Source: a virus. Taken from it: 31,204 bases of DNA. The DNA lies in IMG/VR virus record IMGVR_UViG_3300033153_004409, positions 1 through 31,204 of that record. One strand, given 5' to 3'. The notes beneath the pieces are model-generated. The model worked only from the letters and a program-made list of their open reading frames with translations. It searched no databases and had not been told where the DNA came from. A program made the position numbers and the translations under genes. Below are positions 15,093-21,448 of this stretch, piece after piece. Numbering within the stretch: position 1 is the stretch's first letter; each line of letters begins with the position of its first letter.

Positions 15093-15613
15093 GCCCGTCT
15101 TGTGGGGAACCCAAGAGCAAGAAAGCGAAGACGTGTCGCTCGTGCTCGAAGCCCTACGCGCGAACCCCGGAACACAGAGCTAAGATGACCGAATCGACAA
15201 CCGGCATCGATCGACCATGGCTCAACGGGCGTAAGCGGTCGAAGGCATCGCGCACGAAAGCCGCCGCAGCGTGGACGCCGAAGATGCGGGCAGAGGCACG
15301 GAAGCGTGGCCTCGCGAATGCCGAAGACATGGAGTGGCTGGCGAAGGTCGCGGCAAGTGTAAGTGGGAAGAAGAACCCGAACCATCAGGACAAAGGGAAG
15401 GCGACGCCCTATGCTCCTGGGTTCGGTCGCGGTTGGCGGAAGCGTGTGCGGTCGCGGTCGAACACATGCGAGAGGTGCGGACGGGAGGTCGCGTACACGC
15501 TTCTGCTCCACCATCGCGACCACGGACACTCCGACCACAGCCCGGGAAACCTGGAGATTGTCTGCGCTCGCTGTCATCGACGTGAGCACTCCGCGAGTCC
15601 GCGCAAAACGTAG
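15071..15613 (+). CDS. HNH homing-type endonuclease inserted in methyltransferase gene
   Basis: Encodes 180 residues from ATG at 15071 on the strand opposite to its host gene. An N-terminal zinc-ribbon-like pair (CPSCG at 8-12, CRSC at 22-25) is followed by a basic helical region with NUMOD3-like repeats. The HNH core then has C133-x2-C136, HH at 147-148, N160 and C165-x2-C168-H169. Such enzymes cut intron-less or intron-containing target genes and spread by repair. Its start and stop both overlap the two methyltransferase fragments, so it sits exactly at the break. A TAGAAT box at 15044-15049 could be its own -10 element. Antisense orientation argues against a standard intron-encoded arrangement. 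Confidence 0.85.
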   Translation: MPSPKVPCPSCGEPKSKKAKTCRSCSKPYARTPEHRAKMTESTTGIDRPWLNGRKRSKASRTKAAAAWTPKMRAEARKRGLANAEDMEWLAKVAASVSGKKNPNHQDKGKATPYAPGFGRGWRKRVRSRSNTCERCGREVAYTLLLHHRDHGHSDHSPGNLEIVCARCHRREHSASPRKT

Positions 15614-16650
15614 GCTCGCTCCTTGTTGGTGAGATCCGCCCGCACTTCCATCATGTCGTCAGCCTGACTGGCGTAGCTCGATCCCATATTCAGCCAACAC
15701 GTGCCGTCCTGGCGGAGGACCCGCCGGACCTCGCGAAACACGTCGACCAGGTGAACGAGAAACAGCTCCGGCGTAGGCTCGAGCCCGAGGCAACCGCGCC
15801 AGGCATCGCAACGGAGACAGAACTGACCTGCATCCACTTCTCTCTGTCTGACGTGTTCTCTCTCCCTCTTAGAACCAGGGTCTACCCCGGACTGATCAAA
15901 GGGACCAGATCCATCGTCGTCCTCGCCCCGTATCGAGCTGTTATTGCCCACCCCTTTCAGCTTTTTCTTCTTCCCCCATTTGTGCTCGCACTCCGAGTCA
16001 CCGCCCCACACGGTGTCTTCGATTTTATAGTCCCGAAGTCCCCAGTAGGGGGGAGAACAGCAAATCGCGTGGATCGAGTTGTCGGGCAACTTCCTCAACG
16101 CCTCTGGGCACGAACCGTGGATGATCCAGACACCCTTCGGGTCCTTGAGGGGCTCGCGTTTCTCTGGTTCCTCGGGTCCCGTCCCCCCGGTGTCGAGTCC
16201 GAGATCAATGTCGAGCCCGTCGAAGAGAAGATCCTCGGCCAGGTCGGGAATCTCGACCCGAATCTCCTTGAGTAGCTCGTTCAGAGAATCGGTCCAGTCG
16301 CCGGCCGCGTGGGGATTGTTCAGGGCTATGTTAAGGGCCTTCTCTTTGACCTCGCCCAGGTCAACCACAATCACGTCGGTCTCGGAGTCCGGCTCGAGCG
16401 TCTTGAGTCGCTGGTGGCCCCCGACGACGCGACTCGTCCGCTTGTTCCACACGATCGGCTGTGGCAGCCCGAACTCCCCGACCGACGCCCTGAGTCCCCC
16501 GAGGGCACGCTCGGTAATCTCGCGCGGGTTATAGGCGGCGGGGTCGAGACTCGAGACCCTCATGCGGCGGATCGGAAACCCATTGATCTCGCCGACGGCC
16601 TCGCCCGGCAGGGGCTTCCTTCTCACCCGCCTCTTGGTCTTCTTGGCCAT
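15574..16650 (-). CDS. ParB-like domain/DNA methyltransferase fusion, N-terminal part
   Basis: Encodes 358 residues from ATG at 16650 (MAKKTKRR, with AGAGAGG upstream). The first 150 residues are the ParB/Srx-like domain (AAYNPREIT, VVGGHQRLK), paralogous to 11190-11810. The methyltransferase part then follows: IIHGSCPEALRKL, the catalytic motif IV CCSPPYWGLRDY, a Cys-pair (FCLRCDAWRG) and LRQDGTCWLNMGSSY. The frame runs into a stop at 15574, 40 bp inside the antisense HNH gene; the remaining motifs are in the fragment at 14127-15092. A phage methyltransferase of this type would protect phage DNA from host restriction or mark it for replication. The truncation is discussed in the findings. 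Confidence 0.82.
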   Translation of the reverse strand: MAKKTKRRVRRKPLPGEAVGEINGFPIRRMRVSSLDPAAYNPREITERALGGLRASVGEFGLPQPIVWNKRTSRVVGGHQRLKTLEPDSETDVIVVDLGEVKEKALNIALNNPHAAGDWTDSLNELLKEIRVEIPDLAEDLLFDGLDIDLGLDTGGTGPEEPEKREPLKDPKGVWIIHGSCPEALRKLPDNSIHAICCSPPYWGLRDYKIEDTVWGGDSECEHKWGKKKKLKGVGNNSSIRGEDDDGSGPFDQSGVDPGSKREREHVRQREVDAGQFCLRCDAWRGCLGLEPTPELFLVHLVDVFREVRRVLRQDGTCWLNMGSSYASQADDMMEVRADLTNKERAYVLRGLAECSRR

Positions 16651-16721
16651 GAGCAGCAGCCTCTCTAATCTAAGCAAACGATACCACCGGCCCGACTCAC
16701 GGACAAGCCGCGGGTCCCGCG

Positions 16722-17339
16722 CTAGAACCCCTCCTGCTGCATTTGAACCTGGGCCTGAACCCGGTTCGCGGCCTCCCTGATCCGCTCGTAGTCTCGGAGA
16801 CCGGGCCTCCTCCCGAGGCGCTTCTTCCACGCCTCCACGATCCTGCCGGGGAGCATCTCCTGCACCTGGTCTTGTTCCTGTTCCTGGGTCAGCGCCGTCT
16901 CCGGGGCGTCGTCGCCTTCGCCGCACACGCCTACGTCGACCTGCTCCTGCGACTGGACCTGCTCTTGTAGCTGCTCGATCAATCGGGGAATCACGCGCTC
17001 GCCCCGCACGAACAGCTCAGGCAACTGAGCCATGATCGCCGACGTCCCGACCGCAGCCGTCGTGGAGGCCGTCGTGATCTCCGCGACGCGCGCCCGCACG
17101 AAGTCAAGCACGGTAGCGTCGGCCGCCTCTCTCGCGTCCAGCTCCTCGCTCACCCCCTCCTTGACTCCGTCCTCGACGTCGGCCTGGACCTGGTCCTTGA
17201 TCTGCACAAAGTAGAGGCCAAACGTGGTGATCGTCGCCGTCAAGGCGGGGCCGATCACATACTGGAGCAGCACCGCCAGGATCTTCAGCTTCGGATTCTT
17301 GAAGTACTTTGCCGCGGGCTCGCCCTTGTCGTCACTCAT
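16722..17339 (-). CDS. Gln-rich protein with one membrane-spanning segment
   Basis: Encodes 205 residues from ATG at 17339, with a perfect AGGAGG seven bases upstream. A hydrophobic segment at about residues 20-45 (ILAVLLQYVIGPALTATITT) fits one transmembrane helix with a charged N-terminal side. The remainder is predicted soluble: an acidic helix (VQADVEDGVKEGVSEELDAR), then Gln/Glu-rich stretches (QLQEQVQSQEQ, QEQEQDQVQEM) of coiled-coil character, and a basic helix. It is the first gene of the leftward transcription unit. It could be a membrane-anchored accessory or a holin-like protein, but nothing identifies a family. Confidence 0.7.
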   Translation of the reverse strand: MSDDKGEPAAKYFKNPKLKILAVLLQYVIGPALTATITTFGLYFVQIKDQVQADVEDGVKEGVSEELDAREAADATVLDFVRARVAEITTASTTAAVGTSAIMAQLPELFVRGERVIPRLIEQLQEQVQSQEQVDVGVCGEGDDAPETALTQEQEQDQVQEMLPGRIVEAWKKRLGRRPGLRDYERIREAANRVQAQVQMQQEGF

Positions 17340-17441
17340 CTCTAATCCTCCTACGAGGAGAGCATACGGGGGCTCGGAGAGATTCTCAAGAAACCCTGGA
17401 GGGCCAGCCTGGTGAGAACCGATAGGAGACCAGGAGGACGC

Positions 17442-17567
17442 ATGAAACAGATCAGGATCGAGAAGGTGCGCGAGGCCCGGAGGAAGATCGTCCGCGGTCT
17501 CTACGGGGAACGCGAGTGGCGCGTCGTGGTCGAGCGCCTCCTGCGCGCCCTAAGGAAGGCCCGATAG
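17442..17567 (+). CDS. Short basic peptide
   Basis: Encodes 41 residues, rich in Arg and Lys (MKQIRIEKVREARRKIVRGL onward), with AGGAGGA four bases before the ATG at 17442. The peptide looks like one or two amphipathic basic helices and could bind nucleic acid. Its 3' end overlaps by 67 bp with the convergent Cys-rich gene at 17501-17815, so at least one of the two may be non-functional. No family is recognisable at this length. Confidence 0.5.
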   Translation: MKQIRIEKVREARRKIVRGLYGEREWRVVVERLLRALRKAR

Positions 17568-17815
17568 AGCTTGTCCACGAACCCGGGGTCGCGGAGCCGG
17601 CTCCCATAGCGGCGCAGGTTGATCCCGCCGCGTTTCATCTCGGCGAGCCGCGTCTTGAGCCCGCGGAGCGGGTGGTGGACGCAGTTGCCGGGCGCGCAGT
17701 GCTTGGCCCGCGCGGCGGGGCAGTACTCGACCACGGCGAGCCGGGCGACGATCTCTCGGCAGACTCCGCGCGAGGTCCGCTTGTCGCAGCTCCTCCTCTT
17801 TGTGGTCTTGCTCAT
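17501..17815 (-). CDS. Small Cys-rich basic protein downstream of HNH gene
   Basis: Encodes 104 residues from ATG at 17815, overlapping the HNH stop as ATGA, so it is probably translated by coupling. It has five Cys (C10, C19, then YCPAARAKHCAPGNCVHH) with two adjacent His, suggesting a zinc-binding patch. The C-terminal half is a strongly basic helix ending in an Arg/Ser/Thr tail. The spacing is not that of a named zinc finger I know. Cotranscription with an HNH endonuclease suggests an accessory cargo module. The 3' end runs antisense to the short basic peptide at 17442. Confidence 0.55.
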   Translation of the reverse strand: MSKTTKRRSCDKRTSRGVCREIVARLAVVEYCPAARAKHCAPGNCVHHPLRGLKTRLAEMKRGGINLRRYGSRLRDPGFVDKLYRAFLRARRRRSTTTRHSRSP

Positions 17816-18375
17816 GGAACATGCTTCCAGTTCTTCCGGTGGACTATGTGACTGATCACTGGCTGAGTAACTCCGAACTCGAGTGCCAAGCTCGTCTGGA
17901 ACTCACCGCTGGCTGCTCGCTCACGGATCTCGACCACGTCTGCCTTGGTGAGTTTGGTCCAACTTCGACCCCGGGCTACTCGGTCCCGAGCATTGTCCAG
18001 ATCCGTTCCTACATACAGGTGAGAAGGTCGGACGCAAGGCGGGTTATCACAACGATGTAGAACATGAAGACCCTCGGGCACGGGCCGATTCCTCGTGAGT
18101 TCCCAACTCACGCGATGAGTCCTCGCCATACGACCCTTCGATCCAATCTGTCCGTAGCCCCACTTCGACCTGCAGCCAGTCCAGACCCAGCAGCCGGGGC
18201 CGCGCTCAACCCTCGACCAGAGCCGATCCCAGAGAGGCCTCGAGAACCTGTGTCGGTTGGAGCATTTGCGCGAGCAGAACCGGGACCGCGCATATCTCTT
18301 CTCGGAGTAGTGACGTCGCTTGATTGGACCCCCGCAGTGCTCGCAAGATCGCGTGCTACGATCTCTCTCGGCCAT
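17812..18375 (-). CDS. HNH endonuclease (HNH_3 type) with C-terminal HTH
   Basis: Encodes 187 residues from ATG at 18375, with GAGGAGG six bases upstream. An N-terminal zinc ribbon (C11-x2-C14, C34-x3-C38) is followed by the HNH_3 core: GCWVWTGCRS, YGQIG, THRVSWEL, then HVLHRCDNPPCVRPSHLYVG with His104, His107, Asn111 and His119. The C-terminal 45 residues (KLTKADVVEIRERA then EFGVTQPVISHIV) form a helix-turn-helix, as is usual for phage HNH homing endonucleases that read a specific target. It lies directly upstream of, and divergent from, the terminase gene, a frequent site for free-standing homing endonucleases. Confidence 0.88.
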   Translation of the reverse strand: MAERDRSTRSCEHCGGPIKRRHYSEKRYARSRFCSRKCSNRHRFSRPLWDRLWSRVERGPGCWVWTGCRSKWGYGQIGSKGRMARTHRVSWELTRNRPVPEGLHVLHRCDNPPCVRPSHLYVGTDLDNARDRVARGRSWTKLTKADVVEIRERAASGEFQTSLALEFGVTQPVISHIVHRKNWKHVP

Positions 18376-18406
18376 GGTCGACCTCCTCTTCAGGTCCCGT
18401 GGTTGG

Positions 18407-18432
18407 CAGGCGGGTGTTCAAGCACCCGCCTG
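18407..18432 (+). promoter_or_regulatory. 10-bp perfect hairpin in the HNH/terminase divergent gap
   Basis: Arms CAGGCGGGTG and CACCCGCCTG enclose a 6-nt TTCAAG loop in the 90-bp gap between the divergent HNH and terminase starts. It could terminate antisense reads, shield the terminase mRNA leader or act as an operator. The terminase ATG is 33 bp downstream with GGAGG four bases before it. Confidence 0.5.
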
Positions 18433-18465
18433 TCGTATTGTAGGCTGTATAGGACCGGAGGCACC

Positions 18466-18789
18466 ATGGCTGTCGGTGGGATCGTGAAGCGCGACGAGTG
18501 GGAGTTCGGTCGCTGGCTGAAGAAACAGACCGGGCGGGCAGCAGGGATCCTCGAGGGCTGGGGCATGGACCCCAAGGACCTCCTCAGCACAGAGGTCGGG
18601 TGGCTGATCGCTCTTGGGTGTTTTGAAGGCAAGGGGCTCGAGTTCGACCCGTTCCAGCGCGCTGCCACCTCAAGGACCGGCACATGTCGGTCTGTGTCAG
18701 CTACAACCTCGACGACGCCAAGGAGAAGGTCGCGCTCGTCAAAGAACTACACGACGAGCTTCCGCTCGAGTTCCAGAAGAAGATGGTGA
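18466..18789 (+). pseudogene. Terminase large subunit, N-terminal fragment (frame disrupted)
   Basis: From ATG 18466 (GGAGG upstream) the frame encodes about 65 residues that look like a terminase N-terminus (KRDEWEFGRWLKKQTG, then GWLIALGCFEGKG and FDPFQR). After FQR at about 18660 the frame becomes nonsense rich in Ser/Thr/Arg and stops at 18789. The sense frame resumes two bases off phase as RCHLKDRHMSVCVSYNLDDA. Normally about 35-40 residues with the Walker A (KxRQxGxS type) sit between these points, and they are absent. This is consistent with an internal deletion of a non-multiple of three. Confidence 0.65.
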
Positions 18790-20219
18790 TCGACTCCAAG
18801 ACCGTCGTGGGATTCGAGAGCAACTCATCGAGGCGCCGGGTCAGCCGAGTCGTCTCCCACCCGGCCAAGCCTCCCCGGGGGAAGAGTGGCGACGTCTACC
18901 TGGACGAGCTTGGGCACTGCCAAAACGATCGCTTGATCTACGCGGGCGCGACGGCCCTGATCTCCCGCTCGGGCGGCCAGCTCACGGTCGGGTCAACCCC
19001 GCTTGGCAAGCGCGGCACGTTCCACGCCATCCACACCGACCCAGTCGAGTACGCGGGCTATTGGCGACAGCGCGTCCCGTGGTGGCTGTGCAAACACTTC
19101 TCGAAGATCGTAGACGACCCCAATCTCTGCGCCCTCGCCGAGACGCTCCCGACCGAGCTGCGCGTTGAGCGGTACGGGACAGGCGAACTCCAGGACCAGT
19201 TCAACGCGCTCCCGATCGAAGACTTCCGGCAGGAGTTCGAATGCGCGTGGCAGGACGAGCGCGTCTCGTTCTTCGCATACGATCTAATCCTCCCGTGCTG
19301 TCAGAAAGACGCGAGTAAGATCCCCATCTACGACAACCTCGACCAGCTCGTCCAGGTGGCCCCCAAGCTCGGCCGCCTGTTCGCCGGGTTCGACGTCGGG
19401 CGGAGCAAACACCCGAGCGAGCTGACGATCTTCGAGAAGCAGGGCGAGACCTACACGCTCCGCTACCAGGAGCAGTACCGGGAAACGCCGTTCCCGAAGC
19501 AACGCGCCCGCCTGATCCGAGTCGTCGAGGCCCTCGGGGAGAACCTACGCAGGTTCAGGATCGACTCCACCGGCATGGGGAAGAATCTCGCGGAGGATCT
19601 TCAGGAGCGATTCGGTCGGAAGATTGTCCAGATCGACTTCACCCGCCAGTCCAAGGAGGCCATGGCGAACAACGTCAAGATCCTACTCCAGGAACGGAAT
19701 CTGGTCCTACCCCGAGACCGATCCCTGATCGCCCAGATCCACTCGATCAAGCAGAAGATCACCTCGGCTGGTAACGCGATCTTCGACGCGGTTCGGAACC
19801 GGTTCCATCACGCAGACAAGTTCTGGGCCCTCGCGTTGGCCGTGTTCAAGAAGCGGAAGAAGCACGCGGCCCTGATTGAGGTCCGGGCGCGGGTCGTGGG
19901 AGAGAAGACTCAAGAGGATCCGATCCCTGACGCCCCGGCCCCGCCCAAGGGGATCGTGGAGGCCGTGTTCGTGCTCCCCGGCCAGAGCGTCCGGGGCTCG
20001 ACCGAGTGCCCGGCCGGGGAGGCGATCATCAAAGAGGCGTCCCGGCTCGCTCAGGTCCGGGCTGCTCCGCTCGACGCCCTCGAACAGAAGGGGCGGGCCC
20101 TCGTGACGGCCATGCGGGTCTGGGAGCGGTCCGGGGACCACGAGCGGGCCCTGGTGCTCTCGGCCGAGTACCAACGGGTCCGGCGAGAGATCCGCCGTCG
20201 CCAAGCTCTCGCCGGATAG
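18684..20219 (+). CDS. Terminase large subunit, C-terminal ATPase part and nuclease
   Basis: Encodes 511 residues from ATG 18684 in a frame different from the upstream fragment. It begins MSVCVSYNLDDAKEKV, the strand after Walker A. It has Walker B VYLDE (Asp74, Glu75), the coupling motif TVGSTPLGKRG (101-111), and an RNase H-like nuclease with Asp237 (FAGFDVGRS), Asp294 (FRIDSTGMGK) and Asp378 (HHADKFWALAL). About 115 extra residues follow, ending in a basic helix. The enzyme pumps DNA into proheads and cuts concatemers. Without Walker A the ATPase should be inactive, while the nuclease looks intact. The gene is on the strand opposite the other head genes. Confidence 0.85.
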   Translation: MSVCVSYNLDDAKEKVALVKELHDELPLEFQKKMVIDSKTVVGFESNSSRRRVSRVVSHPAKPPRGKSGDVYLDELGHCQNDRLIYAGATALISRSGGQLTVGSTPLGKRGTFHAIHTDPVEYAGYWRQRVPWWLCKHFSKIVDDPNLCALAETLPTELRVERYGTGELQDQFNALPIEDFRQEFECAWQDERVSFFAYDLILPCCQKDASKIPIYDNLDQLVQVAPKLGRLFAGFDVGRSKHPSELTIFEKQGETYTLRYQEQYRETPFPKQRARLIRVVEALGENLRRFRIDSTGMGKNLAEDLQERFGRKIVQIDFTRQSKEAMANNVKILLQERNLVLPRDRSLIAQIHSIKQKITSAGNAIFDAVRNRFHHADKFWALALAVFKKRKKHAALIEVRARVVGEKTQEDPIPDAPAPPKGIVEAVFVLPGQSVRGSTECPAGEAIIKEASRLAQVRAAPLDALEQKGRALVTAMRVWERSGDHERALVLSAEYQRVRREIRRRQALAG

Positions 20220-20316
20220 GTCCCAGACGCCCTCCGGGGCCCATGGCGGACCCCGGCTCGAGGACCCCGACCCAGGGAGCCTCTCGGGTCCCGGGGTCCT
20301 CCTGGGGCTCGGGCGG

Positions 20317-20334
20317 GTTTGGGATATCCCAAAC
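20317..20334. repeat. Palindrome copy 4 (upstream of promoter 1)
   Basis: Exact GTTTGGGATATCCCAAAC. It is followed 19 bp later by GGGTTATGAG, the left end of promoter unit 1, whose -35 hexamer begins 57 bp after the palindrome. Confidence 0.9.
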
Positions 20335-20390
20335 CCGAGTCTTAGCTGCAATAGGGTTATGAGAATCTCAGGAGAATCTGATTTGACCCA

Positions 20391-20419
20391 TTGCGAGGGG
20401 GCTACAACACGGCTATAAC
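20391..20419 (+). promoter_or_regulatory. Repeated promoter unit 1
   Basis: TTGCGA (20391-20396), 17-bp spacer, TATAAC (20414-20419), and an ATG beginning 7 bp after the -10 box. Thirty-seven bp (20401-20437) are identical to unit 2. The spacing matches a housekeeping-sigma promoter and would place transcription start at or next to the ATG. Confidence 0.65.
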
Positions 20420-20425
20420 GTGGGT

Positions 20426-20560
20426 ATGAGCAACGCGGTAACGAAGACGACAAAGACACTGATCACGGTCGAGACCTGGGTCCTCACTCACACGGTGACC
20501 GGGTCCCGGACGGCCCTGATGACCCTCGCCCGCATGGCCCTCACCACGATCGTAGGATAA
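20426..20560 (+). CDS. Short Thr-rich peptide, possibly leaderless
   Basis: Encodes 44 residues, MSNAVTKTTKTLITVETWVL onward, with no membrane or zinc signature. There is no ribosome binding site; the ATG sits where transcription from promoter unit 1 should start, so it would be a leaderless message. The first residues (MSNA) are shared with the reading frame after promoter unit 2 because the DNA repeat extends into it. It may be a real small gene or only the 5' leader of the next gene, which begins two bases after its stop. Confidence 0.45.
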   Translation: MSNAVTKTTKTLITVETWVLTHTVTGSRTALMTLARMALTTIVG

Positions 20561-20562
20561 GC

Positions 20563-20856
20563 ATGACTCTGACCGACGCCGACCTTGACCGGGTCCTCGC
20601 TGCCGCCGACACCGCCGACACCAAAGGCAACGCGGGCCACGCGGCCCGGCTCCGCGACCTCGTCGCCGACTTCCTCGACGAGGTCCACTTCGGCCGCAAG
20701 CAGGTCCATATCGAGACCCAAGACGGGACCACCATCTACGACCGCCTATGGGACGACGGCACCCACCTCTACCGGTTCGACAGCGAGGACGGCTTCGTCG
20801 ATACCGCCCTGATCCGAGCCTGGTCCTATGTGGTCAAGCCGGGCTGGGAGGGGTAG
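20563..20856 (+). CDS. Small hypothetical acidic protein
   Basis: Encodes 97 residues from ATG 20563, with AGGATAAG just upstream. The N-terminal part is a helix pair (LTDADLDRVLAAADTADTKG, then LRDLVADFLDEVHFG). The C-terminal part is beta-like (GTTIYDRLWDDGTHLYRFD). Small, acidic and soluble. No family was recognised. It is the main cistron served by promoter unit 1. Confidence 0.65.
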   Translation: MTLTDADLDRVLAAADTADTKGNAGHAARLRDLVADFLDEVHFGRKQVHIETQDGTTIYDRLWDDGTHLYRFDSEDGFVDTALIRAWSYVVKPGWEG

Positions 20857-20937
20857 GCCAATCGTGCCCGGTCTAGGATTCCGGGCCTTGGGTGCAATAG
20901 GGTTACGATCAATCTCAGAGGAATCCAAATTGACCCC

Positions 20938-20966
20938 TTGTGGGGTAGCTACAACACGGCTATAAC
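20938..20966 (+). promoter_or_regulatory. Repeated promoter unit 2
   Basis: TTGTGG (20938-20943), 17-bp spacer, TATAAC (20961-20966), ATG 7 bp later at 20973. The upstream GCAATAGGGTTA (20894-20905) and AATCTCAG words are shared with unit 1. This copy has no adjacent palindrome. Confidence 0.65.
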
Positions 20967-21009
20967 GTGGGTATGAGCAACGCGCGAGAGACCAACGAGG
21001 CAGGGACAA

Positions 21010-21135
21010 ATGGAGCACCTATCAGCTCCCCCGGCTCGCTCTCGGGCGCTCACACGGCTTCCTGTGGAGCAGCGGATGATAGCCCGCTACCTGGGTTCGA
21101 TTCCCAGGGCTGCCATGAGTCCCGAGACCCCCTGA
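21010..21135 (+). CDS. Possible 41-residue ORF after promoter 2
   Basis: From ATG 21010 (GAGGCAGGG five bases upstream) a frame encodes MEHLSAPPARSRALTRLPVE onward and stops at 21135. It overlaps the tRNA-like element at 21091-21115. A competing frame starting at 20973 runs through to 21446. I cannot tell whether any peptide is made here, and the region may be untranslated or an RNA. Confidence 0.25.
   Translation: MEHLSAPPARSRALTRLPVEQRMIARYLGSIPRAAMSPETP
21091..21115 (+). other. tRNA 3'-end-like sequence (T-arm plus acceptor strand)
   Basis: A perfect T-arm: CTGGG, loop TTCGATT, CCCAG, followed by seven bases GGCTGCC and A, as in a tRNA 3' end. Upstream, 21071-21090 can form an imperfect anticodon-like arm (AGCGG / CCGCT) with GAT in an 8-base loop. 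No matching 5' acceptor (GGCAGCC) lies at the right distance, so this is not a complete canonical tRNA. It could be a phage attachment core matching a host tRNA 3' end, a decayed tRNA, or chance. Confidence 0.4.
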
Positions 21136-21149
21136 AGAACGAGAAGACC

Positions 21150-21446
21150 ATGAAGATCCGCGAGACGAAGCATTCCCTAGTCAGGACCGCCCTACAGCTC
21201 GCAATGGAGCTGGGGGTCGAGGACCTGAGAAACGTCCCCCGCTGCGTTGCCTCCGGGGCCCTGCTCGACGCCGAGGAGTGGATGAACGAGGGGCTGGAGC
21301 CAAAGGGGGCCGTCGAGGACCTCCTCGGAGCCGAGTACCAGCTCGTCCGCAAGATCGACTGGCAGCGGGCCAACGAGACCATGCTCTACGCGATCAAAGC
21401 CCGGATCCGCCGCGCCGAGCGCAACGCCCAGCAGACGGGGAGGTAG
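21150..21446 (+). CDS. Small helical hypothetical protein
   Basis: Encodes 98 residues from ATG 21150 (MKIRETKHSLVRTALQLAME onward), with a weak GAGAAG site. The frame stays open back to the ATG at 20973 under promoter unit 2. The first 59 residues of that longer version look like translated regulatory or tRNA-like DNA, so I prefer the shorter start. The protein is nearly all helix and ends with a basic stretch (IKARIRRAERNAQQTGR), perhaps nucleic-acid binding. No family was recognised. It is followed three bases later by the next gene. Confidence 0.65.
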   Translation: MKIRETKHSLVRTALQLAMELGVEDLRNVPRCVASGALLDAEEWMNEGLEPKGAVEDLLGAEYQLVRKIDWQRANETMLYAIKARIRRAERNAQQTGR

Positions 21447-21448
21447 CC

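Larger units (their letters stand above)
20220..20425 (+). other. Regulatory gap after terminase
   Basis: About 200 bp without a gene. It holds a GC-rich stretch of repeated GGGTCC/GGACCC words (20220-20310), palindrome copy 4, and the first copy of the promoter unit (20348-20437). Confidence 0.6.

Noticed and set aside
15042-15613. Standard group I intron with sense-strand homing gene
   Set aside because: The HNH gene is antisense to the methyltransferase and I could not recognise conserved intron core elements by eye; a covariance search would decide.
20930-20966. TTGACC at 20930 as the -35 box of promoter unit 2
   Set aside because: It is 25 bp from TATAAC and is absent from units 3 and 4. 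TTGYGN at 17 bp is conserved in all four units.
20973-21446. One long gene from the leaderless ATG at 20973
   Set aside because: The first 59 residues have no protein-like pattern and overlap a tRNA-like element; the start at 21150 is preferred, though the longer form is not excluded.
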